From Thermostichus sp047461615 (GTDB lineage: Bacteria > Cyanobacteriota > Cyanobacteriia > Thermostichales > Thermostichaceae): 64,000 bases of DNA. The first letter of the stretch is position 1. Each line of letters begins with the position of its first letter. The notes under the pieces are model-generated. The model was not told where the DNA came from. It was given only the letters and a program-made list of their open reading frames with translations, and made no database searches. Below are positions 17,639 to 26,076 of this stretch, piece by piece. A program made the translations under genes and the position numbers. The stretch lies in the NCBI RefSeq assembly GCF_047461615.1, contig NZ_JANSHI010000003.1, positions 62,001 to 126,000 on the forward strand. Reading direction: 5' to 3'.

Positions 17639-18082
17639 CTAGCTGTTGCTGGCAGCGGGCTGGGCATACCGCTGCAGGAGAGCGGCACTTTTCAGCTGCC
17701 ACTGCAGGCCCATGAAGGCCCAGTCTAGAAATTCGTCAATCTCCTCCCGACTAAACTGCATGGCCTTGCCAATTTCAAAAATCAGGGCCTCCTCTTTTTC
17801 TGTCAGCTTGTTGTTGACCACTGCCATCGCCGCCAAATCCCGCAGGATCAAGGCCCCGGCGGCGTTGTGCAGAGGCGGGATGGCGCTGAGCTCTAGGGTT
17901 GCAGTCGTGTCGTTGGCCAGATAGCTTTGAGCTACCTCTTTGTTAATGCCCATGCCTTCAGCAATTTGCAGGAAGAAGTCGGCTTCTTCTTCATCGAGCT
18001 GGCCGTCCACGCGGGCTACGGCAATGAGGGCTCTTAGGTAGAGCTGGCGCTGCTCTGCAGTCAAGTCGGTGTAGGTGATCAT
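17639..18082 (-). CDS. TerB-like helical protein
   Basis: About 147 residues with the TerB/DjlA-type helical fold. Seen: YLRALIAVARVDGQLDEEE and later AMAVVNNKLTEKEEALI, two repeats of the acidic helix-loop pattern of that family, which may bind metal. Family role in tellurite resistance is by name only; cyanobacterial members are uncharacterised. ATG 18082 starts the conserved domain; in-frame GTGs at 18118 and 18151 would add a basic leader. Convergent with the InrS-like gene. Confidence 0.65.
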   Translation of the reverse strand: MITYTDLTAEQRQLYLRALIAVARVDGQLDEEEADFFLQIAEGMGINKEVAQSYLANDTTATLELSAIPPLHNAAGALILRDLAAMAVVNNKLTEKEEALIFEIGKAMQFSREEIDEFLDWAFMGLQWQLKSAALLQRYAQPAASNS

Positions 18083-18299
18083 GTGAAGTTGTGCCTTGGG
18101 TTTCCTCTTCAACTTTGCCACGAAGATCCCCCCTTGGGGTTGAGTCGGCACTTTATCCAGGTAGGGGAAAATCGACTAGAATGAGAAGCCTGTGTTAGCG
18201 ACTAGCCGGACCCAGCCTCCAGGAAGGGACGTGGAGGAGAGGCTAGGCGGCTGGTTTCCGTTTCCTAGACAACCCTACCCAGCTTGCGGAGCACCTCCA

Positions 18300-18680
18300 A
18301 TGGTTAAGTTGCGGCTCAAGCGCTTTGGAAAGAAGCACCAACCCAGCTATCGCATCATCGCTATTGACAGTAGGGCTCGCCGGGAAGGTCGCCCGCTGGA
18401 GGAGTTAGGCTACTACAACCCGCGCACCAAGGAGACGGTTCTGGAGACAGCGGGCCTACTCAAGTGGCTGCGGCGCGGTGCCAAGCCCACCGATACGGTG
18501 GACAGCCTCCTCAGAAAAGCGGGCATCTATGAGATGTTGAAAGCCGGTGAGGGGGGTGTGGTGGCCTCGATTCGCATTCCGGCCATTGCCAAACCTGAAG
18601 CCGGGGAGGAGCAGAAGGTTCCCGAGGGATCAGAGCAGGGGGAGGAGAAGTCCCAGCCCGAGGCAGCCACTGAGGCCTAG
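18300..18680 (+). CDS. rpsP: 30S ribosomal protein S16
   Basis: Small-subunit ribosomal protein assembling early on the 16S rRNA 5' domain. 126 residues starting MVKLRLKRFGKKHQPSYRI, with the family blocks DSRARREG, ELGYYNP and GAKPTDTV. The last 40 residues are an acidic Glu/Gln-rich tail beyond the usual domain. GGAG at 18288-18291 supports ATG 18300. First gene of the rpsP-khpA-get3d-hisF-cysQ string; S16 followed by a KH protein is a widespread arrangement. Confidence 0.97.
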   Translation: MVKLRLKRFGKKHQPSYRIIAIDSRARREGRPLEELGYYNPRTKETVLETAGLLKWLRRGAKPTDTVDSLLRKAGIYEMLKAGEGGVVASIRIPAIAKPEAGEEQKVPEGSEQGEEKSQPEAATEA

Positions 18681-18719
18681 GCTCAGCTACGCTTGCGGTT
18701 AGGTTGCGTTTTGCCTCCC

Positions 18720-18980
18720 ATGCCGGACTACGAGACCCTTGCTCATCTTTTGATTGAACCGCTCCTTACCAGCGGCCCCCTGCAAACAGATGTGGAAACC
18801 ACCTGTGGAGGACGCAAGGTCTGGCTGCGGCTAGCCTTTGACCCCAAGGATCGCGGTCGGGTGTTGGGGCGAGGTGGGCGTACCTTGCAGGCAATTCGTC
18901 AGGTGATGACAGCAGCAGCCCAGTTGGCAGGGCAATCGCTGTACATCGACATCTACGGAGAATCAGGAGAGCGAGAATGA
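18720..18980 (+). CDS. khpA: KhpA-type single KH-domain RNA-binding protein
   Basis: 86-residue protein with one KH domain; the GxxG RNA-contact loop is VLGRGGRTLQAIR. Homologues (KhpA, YlqC) bind RNA broadly and partner KhpB/EloR in other bacteria. Starts 39 bp after rpsP, the usual position of khpA. Its stop overlaps the start of the ATPase gene as ATGA, indicating translational coupling. ATG 18720 begins MPDYETL, matching the family. Confidence 0.9.
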   Translation: MPDYETLAHLLIEPLLTSGPLQTDVETTCGGRKVWLRLAFDPKDRGRVLGRGGRTLQAIRQVMTAAAQLAGQSLYIDIYGESGERE

Positions 18981-20080
18981 GCCAGATCCTGACCTTCTTG
19001 GGGAAGGGGGGCACGGGCCGGAGCACTCTAGCTGTAGCAGTGGCGCGGGCAGCAGCGCAGCAGGGGCGGCGAGTGCTGCTAGTGGGCCATCAGGCGGGGC
19101 CGGGGTTGGAGATGCTTCTGGGTGGGATCCCGCTTTCCGGCGAGCCGGTAACCATTGCCGCCAACTTAAGCGTGGTGCAGCTACGGACAACCCAGCTTCT
19201 GGAGCAGTACTGGACGGCAACCAGGGAGCTGGAAGCCCAATACGTGCGCACTCCCTTTTTCCGGGAAATCTATGGGCAGGAGCTAGGGGTGCTGCCAGGG
19301 ATGGACCAGGCCCTGGCTCTGGAAGCCCTGCGCCGCTACGATGCCAGCGGTCAATACGACTGCATTCTCTACGATGGCCCAGGGGACTTGACCACCTTGC
19401 GGGCGTTTGGGATCCCAGAGGTGGCCAGTTGGTACTGGCGGCGAGCTTCTCAGGCTTTCCTCCAATCCGATCTGGCCAAAACTCTCCTTCCCTTTCTTGA
19501 ACCGCTGCTGCGGTCGGTGACGACCCTGGAGTTTTCCTCGGTGGAGGAGCTCCTAGCTCGCCTGGGGGGGATGGCTAACCTTTTCGAGCAGGGGCGCTCT
19601 GCCATTGCCGATCCGCGGCGGGTGGTAGCGCATTTGGTAACGACTCCGGATCCCATGGCAATCCAGGTTGCCCGCTACCTCTGGGGCAGTGCCCAGATGG
19701 TGGGGCTGACCGTGGGTGGCCTCTGGGTCATGCCGCTAGTTCCCGGGGAGGTGTCGGCGGCTGAGTTTTCTCCTCTGCCAGTGCGCACCCTGCCACGGCG
19801 CCAGGGATCGGATTGGTCGGCGTTGGAAGAGGCAGTAAGTGGGATCTTTGCCATGCCTGAGGTGCCGCCGCCCGTAGCCATTGACGAGGGCTCCCGCAGC
19901 GTGAAGCTGTTTCTTCCTGGCTTTAGCAAGACCCAAATCGAGCTGAGCCAATCCGGGCCAGAGTTGACCATCACCGCTGGGGATCAGCGGCGCAATTTGT
20001 TCTTGCCGCCCAGCTTGGCAGGCCGGCAGGTAACCGGGGCCAAGTTTCAGGAGCCCTTTCTGATTATCAGCTTTGCCTAG
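18977..20080 (+). CDS. Get3d-like ArsA/GET3-family ATPase with C-terminal alpha-crystallin-like domain
   Basis: 367 residues. N-terminal deviant Walker A GKGGTGRST (residues 9-17) keeps the signature Lys of the SIMIBI class but has Arg at the P-loop Lys. YDGPGD resembles the switch region. The last 65 residues (KLFLPGFSKTQIEL onward) look like the alpha-crystallin domain that marks Get3d, the cyanobacterial and plastid branch of GET3. Get3-type proteins chaperone tail-anchored membrane proteins; for Get3d the clients are not settled. Coupled to khpA by a 4-bp overlap. Confidence 0.82.
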   Translation: MSQILTFLGKGGTGRSTLAVAVARAAAQQGRRVLLVGHQAGPGLEMLLGGIPLSGEPVTIAANLSVVQLRTTQLLEQYWTATRELEAQYVRTPFFREIYGQELGVLPGMDQALALEALRRYDASGQYDCILYDGPGDLTTLRAFGIPEVASWYWRRASQAFLQSDLAKTLLPFLEPLLRSVTTLEFSSVEELLARLGGMANLFEQGRSAIADPRRVVAHLVTTPDPMAIQVARYLWGSAQMVGLTVGGLWVMPLVPGEVSAAEFSPLPVRTLPRRQGSDWSALEEAVSGIFAMPEVPPPVAIDEGSRSVKLFLPGFSKTQIELSQSGPELTITAGDQRRNLFLPPSLAGRQVTGAKFQEPFLIISFA

Positions 20081-20097
20081 CAATCCCGGGAGGGGGC

Positions 20098-20859
20098 ATG
20101 TTGGCCAAGCGGATCATTCCCTGTCTGGATGTGGCAGGGGGGCGGGTGGTCAAAGGGATCCAGTTTGGGAACTTGCGGGAGGCTGGGGACCCGGTAGAGC
20201 TGGCGCGGGCCTATGATCGGGCAGGGGCGGATGAGCTGGTCTTTCTGGACATCACCGCCACCCACGAGGAGCGGGAGATTTTGCTGGAGGTGGTGCGGCG
20301 CACAGCAGAGCAGGTATTCATTCCTCTCACCGTAGGCGGTGGGATCCGCGATCTGGAGGGGATCCGGCAACTGCTGCGGGCTGGCGCCGACAAGGTCAGC
20401 CTTAACTCGGCAGCGGTTCGGGATCCGGATCTGGTTACCCAAGCCAGCCGCCGCTTTGGCTCCCAGTGCATCGTCGTGGCCATTGACGCCCGCGCCAAAC
20501 CTCAAGGCGGGGGGTGGGAGGTGTACGTGCGCGGTGGGCGGGAGCCGACAGGCCTGGATGCGGTGGAGTGGGCCAAAACCGTGACCGAGCGGGGGGCAGG
20601 GGAAATCCTGCTGACCAGCATGGACGCTGATGGCACCCAGGCCGGCTACGACCTGGAGCTGACCCGGCGGGTGGCCGAGGCAGTGGCGGTGCCGGTGATT
20701 GCCTCCGGAGGAGCAGGGGAATGTGCCCACATCCGCCAAGCTCTCCAGGAGGGGGGGGCAGAAGCAGCTCTACTGGCCTCGCTGCTCCACTACGGCCGGC
20801 TGACGATTGAGCAGATCAAGGCCGACTTGGCCGCCCACGGCATTCCCGTGCGTCGCTAG
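20098..20859 (+). CDS. hisF: Imidazole glycerol phosphate synthase subunit HisF (cyclase)
   Basis: Cyclase subunit that joins with HisH to convert PRFAR and ammonia into IGP and AICAR in histidine synthesis. 253-residue (beta/alpha)8 barrel; catalytic Asp residues in IIPCLD (Asp11) and VAIDARA (about 130), with phosphate-binding GGGIRD and ASGGAG. Starts 17 bp after the ATPase gene and is followed 15 bp later by cysQ. Unusually placed away from other his genes, as is common in cyanobacteria. Confidence 0.97.
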   Translation: MLAKRIIPCLDVAGGRVVKGIQFGNLREAGDPVELARAYDRAGADELVFLDITATHEEREILLEVVRRTAEQVFIPLTVGGGIRDLEGIRQLLRAGADKVSLNSAAVRDPDLVTQASRRFGSQCIVVAIDARAKPQGGGWEVYVRGGREPTGLDAVEWAKTVTERGAGEILLTSMDADGTQAGYDLELTRRVAEAVAVPVIASGGAGECAHIRQALQEGGAEAALLASLLHYGRLTIEQIKADLAAHGIPVRR

Positions 20860-20874
20860 CTGGGGGAAGAATCT

Positions 20875-21678
20875 GTGCAGGTTTCTAACCTAGCCGCTCT
20901 CTTGCCCGAGGTGTGCCGCCTAGCAGAAGCGGCAGGGCGGGCCATCTTGCCCTTCTATCGGCAAGAATCGCTGCAGGTCGAACTCAAAGCAGATGCCTCT
21001 CCCTTGACCGAGGCGGATCTGGCTGCCCACCGCCTGCTCCTCGAGGGACTGCAGGATCTTACCCCCACGATTCCCGTCCTCTCAGAAGAAGCCAGCGGGA
21101 TCCCCTACTGGGAGCGGCAACAGTGGCAGCAGTTTTGGTTGGTGGATCCCTTAGATGGCACGCGCGAGTTCCTCGAGGGCAACGGCCAGTTTACCGTCAA
21201 CATTGCCCTTGTCGAGGCAGGGATCCCCATCTTGGGCGTCGTCCATGCCCCGGCGTTGGGCCTCACCTACAGGGCTGCCCAAAAGCTAGGAGCCTACAGG
21301 GGCGACGAGCCCATCTGGTCCCGCCCGCCTGCCCAGCCCCCTCTACAGGTAGTGGCCAGCCGCTCCCACAAAGACACGGAAACAGAGCAGTTCTTAAAGC
21401 GGCTGCAGCGCCGCTACGGCTCCCTTGAGGTGAAGTCGGTGGGCAGTGCCCTCAAGTTTTGCCTAGTGGCCGAGGGATCCGCTCACCTCTACCCCCGCTT
21501 TGGCCCAACCCTGGAGTGGGATACTGCCGCCGCCCAGTGCCTTGTCGAGCAGGCGGGGGGCAGCGTCACGGACTTGCAAGGGGATCCCTTGCGCTACAAC
21601 AAGCCAGACTTGCGCAACCCCCCCTTTATCGTGACGGCTGCAGGCGCAGCCTACCTCTGGCAAGGCCTGATCCCCTGA
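20875..21678 (+). CDS. cysQ: 3'(2'),5'-bisphosphate nucleotidase (CysQ, inositol monophosphatase family)
   Basis: Mg-dependent phosphatase hydrolysing 3'-phosphoadenosine 5'-phosphate formed in sulfate assimilation. 267 residues with the family motifs LSEEAS (metal-binding Glu), DPLDGTREF and EWDTAAAQ. GTG start at 20875 preceded by GGGGGAAG. Last gene of the rpsP string. An inositol phosphatase role is less likely given the GTREF variant typical of CysQ. Confidence 0.92.
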   Translation: MQVSNLAALLPEVCRLAEAAGRAILPFYRQESLQVELKADASPLTEADLAAHRLLLEGLQDLTPTIPVLSEEASGIPYWERQQWQQFWLVDPLDGTREFLEGNGQFTVNIALVEAGIPILGVVHAPALGLTYRAAQKLGAYRGDEPIWSRPPAQPPLQVVASRSHKDTETEQFLKRLQRRYGSLEVKSVGSALKFCLVAEGSAHLYPRFGPTLEWDTAAAQCLVEQAGGSVTDLQGDPLRYNKPDLRNPPFIVTAAGAAYLWQGLIP

Positions 21679-21684
21679 GGGAAG

Positions 21685-22149
21685 CTACATTCCCATTTCA
21701 ACCGGGTTGAACCCCTCTGGAAACTTGGTGTACTCGTCGTAGAGGGCGCCGCGAAAGTGGGTGTTGGTGATGGTGGCTCCGCGCAGGTCGGCGCCAAAAC
21801 GCAGATCGGCTCGGCTGAGATCGGCCTCGCTGAGATCGGCCCTGAGCAGCTTGGCCCGGTAGAGGTTGGCCCCCCGTAGATCCGCCTTCACTAGCTTAGC
21901 CCCGATGAGATTGACCCTCCGCAACTTGGCGCCGCGTAGGCTGGCTCCAGTTAGATCTGCCCCCGACAAATCTGCTTCGCGCAAGTCTGCCCCGCTTAAG
22001 TCAGCATCCCGCAGGATAATCCCCCTCAAGCTTGCGCCGCTCAACTGGGCCCCACTCAGGTTAGAGCCAGAAAAATCTCGCTGGCCAGAGGCATAAGCCT
22101 GCAACAGTTGCTTGGGATCCAAAAGAGGCTTGAGACTCACCGTTGCCAT
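21685..22149 (-). CDS. Pentapeptide repeat protein
   Basis: 154 residues, of which about 20-140 are tandem A(D/N)LXX pentapeptides (examples DLSGA, DLREA, KLVKA, DLRGA) forming a right-handed quadrilateral beta helix. A Gln/Leu-rich N-terminal helix precedes. Such proteins are abundant in cyanobacteria and mostly of unknown function. No signal peptide is visible, so cytosolic. Convergent with cysQ. Confidence 0.88.
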   Translation of the reverse strand: MATVSLKPLLDPKQLLQAYASGQRDFSGSNLSGAQLSGASLRGIILRDADLSGADLREADLSGADLTGASLRGAKLRRVNLIGAKLVKADLRGANLYRAKLLRADLSEADLSRADLRFGADLRGATITNTHFRGALYDEYTKFPEGFNPVEMGM

Positions 22150-22304
22150 TGCTCGTGATTTCTTGCCGAAATGCCAGAAGGCGACCTTGCTCCCCTCTAT
22201 CCAGAGAGAGCTCCTTTGCGCAGCTTACCACCTCTTGGCTCTCTTTTAGAGCAGCCCCACGTCCCTAGGCGAAGAAGATGGATCCCCCGCACTAACTCCT
22301 GGCA

Positions 22305-23084
22305 TTAGAGTTGATCAATTTCGCGGCGCAGCTCTTCCAATTCTGCATCTACATCTACTTTGCCCCCAGTTGGGGCTCCAGCTTGACCTTGCTGCACAGC
22401 TTTCGTCTCACCGGCAGGCAACTGGGCCTGGATGGCTGCCTTGAGCAACCTCAGCTCCTGATCCACATCCGCTCCGCCTGCTTCTAGAGCGGCAAACTGC
22501 TGCTCCAGGCTGTCGGCTGCCAGCTCGGCCACTGCTGCGGATTGGGCCTCCAGAGCGTTTACCTTCTCTTCCATGCGCTCAAAGGCGGCAAAGGCGCTGC
22601 TGGGATCCACCCGGCCGATAACCTGATTGATCTGCTGGGAAGCCTTGGCGGCGCGGGCTCGGGCGATGAGCATGTCCTTTTTGGTTTTGGCCTCGGCAAT
22701 CTTGCTTTCCAGCTTGGTCATGTTGGTTTTGAGCATCTCCACTTGCCTGGTCTGCTCGTCTAGCTGCTGCTTTAGGCTTTGGGCAGTCTCGGCAAAGGTT
22801 TTCTTGCGCACCAGGGCTTCCCGGGCCAGCGCCTCGTTGTTGTTGCGTAGGGCCAACTCAGCCCGTCTGTGCCACTCCTCCACGCTTTGCTGGGCCTGCT
22901 CGTACTGCCGCTCCAGGCGCTTCTGGGCAGCAATGGCTTGGGCGACGGCCTGCCGCATTTGGTAGTGATCCTCAGCCATGTCCTGAATGGTTTGGTTCAG
23001 GATCTTCTCTGGATCCTCGGCACTGCTGATGAGCGCGTTGAGGTTGGCTCTAATGATTCGGCTGACCCGCTCAAACAATCCCAT
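22305..23084 (-). CDS. vipp1: VIPP1/IM30 (PspA family) membrane-remodelling protein
   Basis: 259-residue coiled-coil protein of the ESCRT-III superfamily that builds rings and rods on membranes and maintains thylakoids. Starts with the amphipathic helix MGLFERVSRIIRANLNALI; AEDPEKIL is the conserved turn to the hairpin of long helices. After the PspA core there is an Ala/Gly/Gln linker and a short acidic helix (ELEELRREIDQL), the C-terminal extension that separates VIPP1 from plain PspA. In the neighbourhood only tRNA-Val lies upstream. Confidence 0.92.
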   Translation of the reverse strand: MGLFERVSRIIRANLNALISSAEDPEKILNQTIQDMAEDHYQMRQAVAQAIAAQKRLERQYEQAQQSVEEWHRRAELALRNNNEALAREALVRKKTFAETAQSLKQQLDEQTRQVEMLKTNMTKLESKIAEAKTKKDMLIARARAAKASQQINQVIGRVDPSSAFAAFERMEEKVNALEAQSAAVAELAADSLEQQFAALEAGGADVDQELRLLKAAIQAQLPAGETKAVQQGQAGAPTGGKVDVDAELEELRREIDQL

Positions 23085-23256
23085 TGGTCTTTCCCCCTCT
23101 CGCAGTTTGACCTAATGCTACCCTCGCCCCCCCGGCGCCTTCCAGGGCCTCTACTCCAGTATAGGGATCCCTGAGGCGAGCCAGAGGGGATCCCGCCTCT
23201 TTTTGCATGGGGGTGGGTTGCGTGGCAGCTTTGGCTCTTTTTTGGCTTGCTTGCGC

Positions 23257-23328
23257 TGGGCTGTGCTGGAATCGAACCAGCGGCTCCCACCGTGTCAAGG
23301 TGGTACTCTACCTCTGAGTTAACAGCCC
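23257..23328 (-). tRNA. trnV-GAC: tRNA-Val (anticodon GAC)
   Basis: 72-nt cloverleaf on the minus strand: acceptor stem GGGCTGT with ACAGCCC and discriminator A, D arm CTCAGAGGTAGAG, anticodon stem CCACC/GGTGG around loop TTGACAC giving GAC, and T arm with GGTTCGATTCC. CCA is not encoded. Confidence 0.96.
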
Positions 23329-23339
23329 CAATGAATAGG

Positions 23340-23612
23340 CGTGCCTCTACTGAGAGTCAGTAGTTGATCGTATCACCGAAAAACGCGGCGCGGAAGCCCC
23401 CCTCTTGAGCCGTGGGAAGGAAACGGGAAAGGAGGCTTCCGAGTAGCGCAAACGGTGTGTTACTCCAGCCTGGGGCGGAAGGGGGAGGTGGATCCCAACG
23501 CGACCAACGGAATTGCCCTATTGAACCAGCCCAGAGGTTCAGGGTTGACTTGCTAGCTGTAGGGCTACAAGGAGCCCCTGGCTGCCGCTTCGCGGAAGCA
23601 AGCTATGGCTGT
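23340..23612. other. Non-coding stretch left of mobile-element remnant A
   Basis: No convincing gene. A 7-bp inverted repeat GGAAGCC (23392-23398) / GGCTTCC (23434-23440), extendable by two pairs past one mismatch, brackets a 35-nt purine-rich loop. It is not followed by a T run, so it is not a standard terminator. It may belong to the decayed element at 23613-23907, since the translated strand has short TnpB-like scraps. Confidence 0.3.
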
Positions 23613-23907
23613 GGGCTCTCCTCTATCCTTGATTCACCCGACAATCGGCCGCTTTGTGGCATAACCAACCTCTCTTGTAGGCACTTTGCCTAGGCTAAAG
23701 TTGGCTCCGTCTTTTGCCTGGGTGCTCATCAAGAGCCAAGGAGCAACTACCGTCAGCTCGACGGGAAGTGACGCCTGTGGAGATCCCTCTAGTGGGGTAG
23801 TGGAGGTGAACTCTGCTGCTAGCTATGGGTCGTGGAAGCAGGAAGAAAGCGTCAACCTGGAGCAAAAGTTCGCTTTTGTCCGAGGTTGTATGAGTCTTTC
23901 AGAGCGG
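23613..23907 (+). mobile_element. Remnant A of an IS200/IS605-like (tnpB) element
   Basis: First of three related copies (others at 30188-30556 and 36648-37018). They share about 300-370 bp and all end at the same TTTCAGAGCGG, after which the flanks are unrelated, marking a true element end. Near the end is a perfect 6-bp hairpin, CAAAAG-TTCG-CTTTTG at 23863-23878, 29 nt inside the boundary. One frame reads like a TnpB C terminus (ACGDPSSGVVEVNS, then YGSWKQEE). No transposase catalytic part remains. The right end lies 5 bp beyond the stop of the gene at 23913. Confidence 0.55.
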
Positions 23908-23912
23908 GTAGC

Positions 23913-24689
23913 TTACAGGCGCCATTCGGCAGACTTAATCAAATTGCGAAAGTCGCGGATCACTGCTTCGCAGCGGTGAAAAAAAGCCAGCACCCAGTCC
24001 CGTAGCACTTTTTGCTGAGACTCGTCCAGTTCCTTGAGGAGGCCTTTGTAGTGAATTTGGCCACTGCGCTCGATCTCAAACTCGTTGAGCCACTCGGCTA
24101 GGGATCCCTGCTGCTCCAGCACTTCCTGTCGGGCTGCCTTCCAGTAGTTGACAATCACCGCCTTGCCCAGATAGCCACTAGCCATCTGGCAGATATGGTT
24201 GAGCGATTGCACGAAAACCTCCACCTTCCTGGGGCTGGCCGTCGCCATAGGCTGAGTTGCCTTGGGCTGGCCCCCTGTCAAAGTAGCGTTGGGCTGGGTG
24301 GGGTTGCGAGCAGCCCCTGCCGGGTTGGTCAAAAGGCGAAAGGTAGCCAGGCCCTTCGACGCATCCTGTTGCAGCTCGGCTCGCAGGCGGTTGACGGCCA
24401 AGGTGTAAACCGGCATCACCACCTCGTCATTGACTGCCACCAGCAACACCCATTCCGGCCCCAGGGGGTAGACAAAAACCCGCTGCTCGGCAAACTGAAA
24501 GTCAAAGTAGTCCAGTCCTGGGGGCATGGTTTGCAAAACCTGAAACAGCCCTTCGGTGAGGGCCTGCTGCTGTCGGCTGTCCAAGTTCTGAAAAGAGCGG
24601 TAGAAAAAAGGGCGACCTGTTCGACTCAGGAGCGCTACCCCCATCACCCCGCGGATGGACAAAAAACTCTCGAGCGTCTCTTTTTCCAT
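23913..24689 (-). CDS. Cyanobacterial protein with roadblock/LC7-like N-terminal domain
   Basis: 258 residues, not firmly recognised. The N-terminal 100 residues have the pattern of roadblock/LC7 domains (IRGVMGVALLSRTGRP, later VFVYPLGPEWVLLVAV). A low-complexity Thr/Gln/Pro linker near 120-150 leads to a helical C-terminal domain with Trp-rich NYWKAAR and LAEWLNEFEIE. Start ATG 24689 has AAGGGG just upstream. The mobile-element remnant A ends 5 bp past its stop, so the reading frame is intact. Confidence 0.55.
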   Translation of the reverse strand: MEKETLESFLSIRGVMGVALLSRTGRPFFYRSFQNLDSRQQQALTEGLFQVLQTMPPGLDYFDFQFAEQRVFVYPLGPEWVLLVAVNDEVVMPVYTLAVNRLRAELQQDASKGLATFRLLTNPAGAARNPTQPNATLTGGQPKATQPMATASPRKVEVFVQSLNHICQMASGYLGKAVIVNYWKAARQEVLEQQGSLAEWLNEFEIERSGQIHYKGLLKELDESQQKVLRDWVLAFFHRCEAVIRDFRNLIKSAEWRL

Positions 24690-24858
24690 GCCCCTTGGGA
24701 GCCAACTGGGCCAACACAACTCCTATCCTGGCTCAGATTAGCCGACGCTGGCTGCAGCTAATACTGGCAGCCTAAAAGGCCAGGACGGGGACAACAACCG
24801 GCCTCAGAGGGGCACCTGTAGCCTGCCCCCTTGCTGCTTCTAAGCTGGCTCTATGCGA

Positions 24859-26058
24859 CTAGGCCTGCCGGAGACCGGAAGTGCCTTTGCCTAAGAATTC
24901 CCCAATTCGTTCTATCGCCTCCTCCAGCCGGGATCCCTCTGCCACCAGCGCAAAGCGGACATAGCCTTCGCCGCCGGGGCCAAAGCCTGAGCCTGGCGAC
25001 AGAGCCACCCCGGTAGCCCGTACCAAGTCTAGACAAAACTGGGCTGAAGAGCCGCGATAGAACTCGGGCAAAGGTGCCCACAGGTACATGGTGGCCTCCG
25101 GCAGGGGCACGGGCCAGCCGATGCGGTGCAGAGCGGCCACCGCAAGATCCCGTCGCTTGCGGTATACCTGCCGCCAGTGATCCAAAAAGCTATCGGGAGC
25201 CGCCAAGGCCGCTGCTGCTCCCCGCAAGATGCCCTGGTAGGGGTGGAAGTCAATGGTGGACTTCACCAACCGCAAGGCTCGGATCAGCTCGCGGCTACCG
25301 ATGGCATACGCCACCCGGAACCCCCCCATGTGGTAGGACTTGGAGAGGGAAAAGAACTCGATAGTGCGGGTCTTGTCGGGATCCGCCTGCAGCGCCGAAG
25401 GAGCCACCTGGCCGTCGAAACGCCAGTCCACGTAGGGAAAGTCGTGCGCCAGCACGATGTTGTACCGCTGGCAAAATTGCAGCGTTTCCTGCCAAAACTC
25501 CGGGGTAACGGTGGCAGTAGTGGGGTTGTGGGGATAGCTCAGCACCAATAGCCGCGCCTGGCGGCAGATCTCCTTTGGGATCTCATCCCACTGGGGTAGG
25601 AAGCGGTTTTCTGCCCGCAGGGGCAAGTAGTAAGGGATCCCGCCCGCTAGATGGATCCCCCCCACATGGGAAGGATACCCAGGGTCGGTAACCAAGGCAA
25701 CCTCGCCGGGGTTAAGCAGAGCTAGCGGCAGGAGGGCCGTCCCCTGCTGGGATCCAATCAGCGGCAGCACCTCCGTTTCTGGATCGATGACTAGGCCAAA
25801 CTTCCTCTGGTACCACTGGGCACAGGCGGCGCGAAACTCAGCCGTGTCGTGGAAGAGGGTGTAGCCGTAGGTGGAGGGATCCGCCAAAGCCGCTTGCATG
25901 GCTGCCAGCGCTTCCGGAGGTGGGGGCAGATCCGAGGATCCCAGAGACAGGTCGATGACATCCACGCCGGAGCGGCGCGCCTCCCACTTGGCCTGGTCTA
26001 GCTGGTCAAAGACATTAGAGCGCAGGGGCTCAAGTCGTTGGGCAAAGGCAGCAAGCAT
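24859..26058 (-). CDS. Class I/II aminotransferase (LL-diaminopimelate aminotransferase-related)
   Basis: 399-residue fold type I PLP enzyme. Seen: SLGSSDLPPPPEAL near the N terminus, GSQQG, YPHNPTTA (the Asn stacking on PLP), HDFPYVDW, and SLSKSYHMGGFRVAY with the Schiff-base Lys, plus late RFAL substrate Arg. Best fits the DapL/DapC-like group that makes lysine precursors in cyanobacteria; other dicarboxylate or aromatic transaminases are possible. Full length. The TolB-like lipoprotein gene ends 18 bp upstream, so the two may be co-transcribed. Confidence 0.85.
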   Translation of the reverse strand: MLAAFAQRLEPLRSNVFDQLDQAKWEARRSGVDVIDLSLGSSDLPPPPEALAAMQAALADPSTYGYTLFHDTAEFRAACAQWYQRKFGLVIDPETEVLPLIGSQQGTALLPLALLNPGEVALVTDPGYPSHVGGIHLAGGIPYYLPLRAENRFLPQWDEIPKEICRQARLLVLSYPHNPTTATVTPEFWQETLQFCQRYNIVLAHDFPYVDWRFDGQVAPSALQADPDKTRTIEFFSLSKSYHMGGFRVAYAIGSRELIRALRLVKSTIDFHPYQGILRGAAAALAAPDSFLDHWRQVYRKRRDLAVAALHRIGWPVPLPEATMYLWAPLPEFYRGSSAQFCLDLVRATGVALSPGSGFGPGGEGYVRFALVAEGSRLEEAIERIGEFLGKGTSGLRQA

Positions 26059-26076
26059 GCAGCAAGTCCAAAGGGG

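Noticed and set aside
23392..23440. Inverted repeat considered as a rho-independent terminator
   Set aside because: Loop of 35 nt and no following T run.
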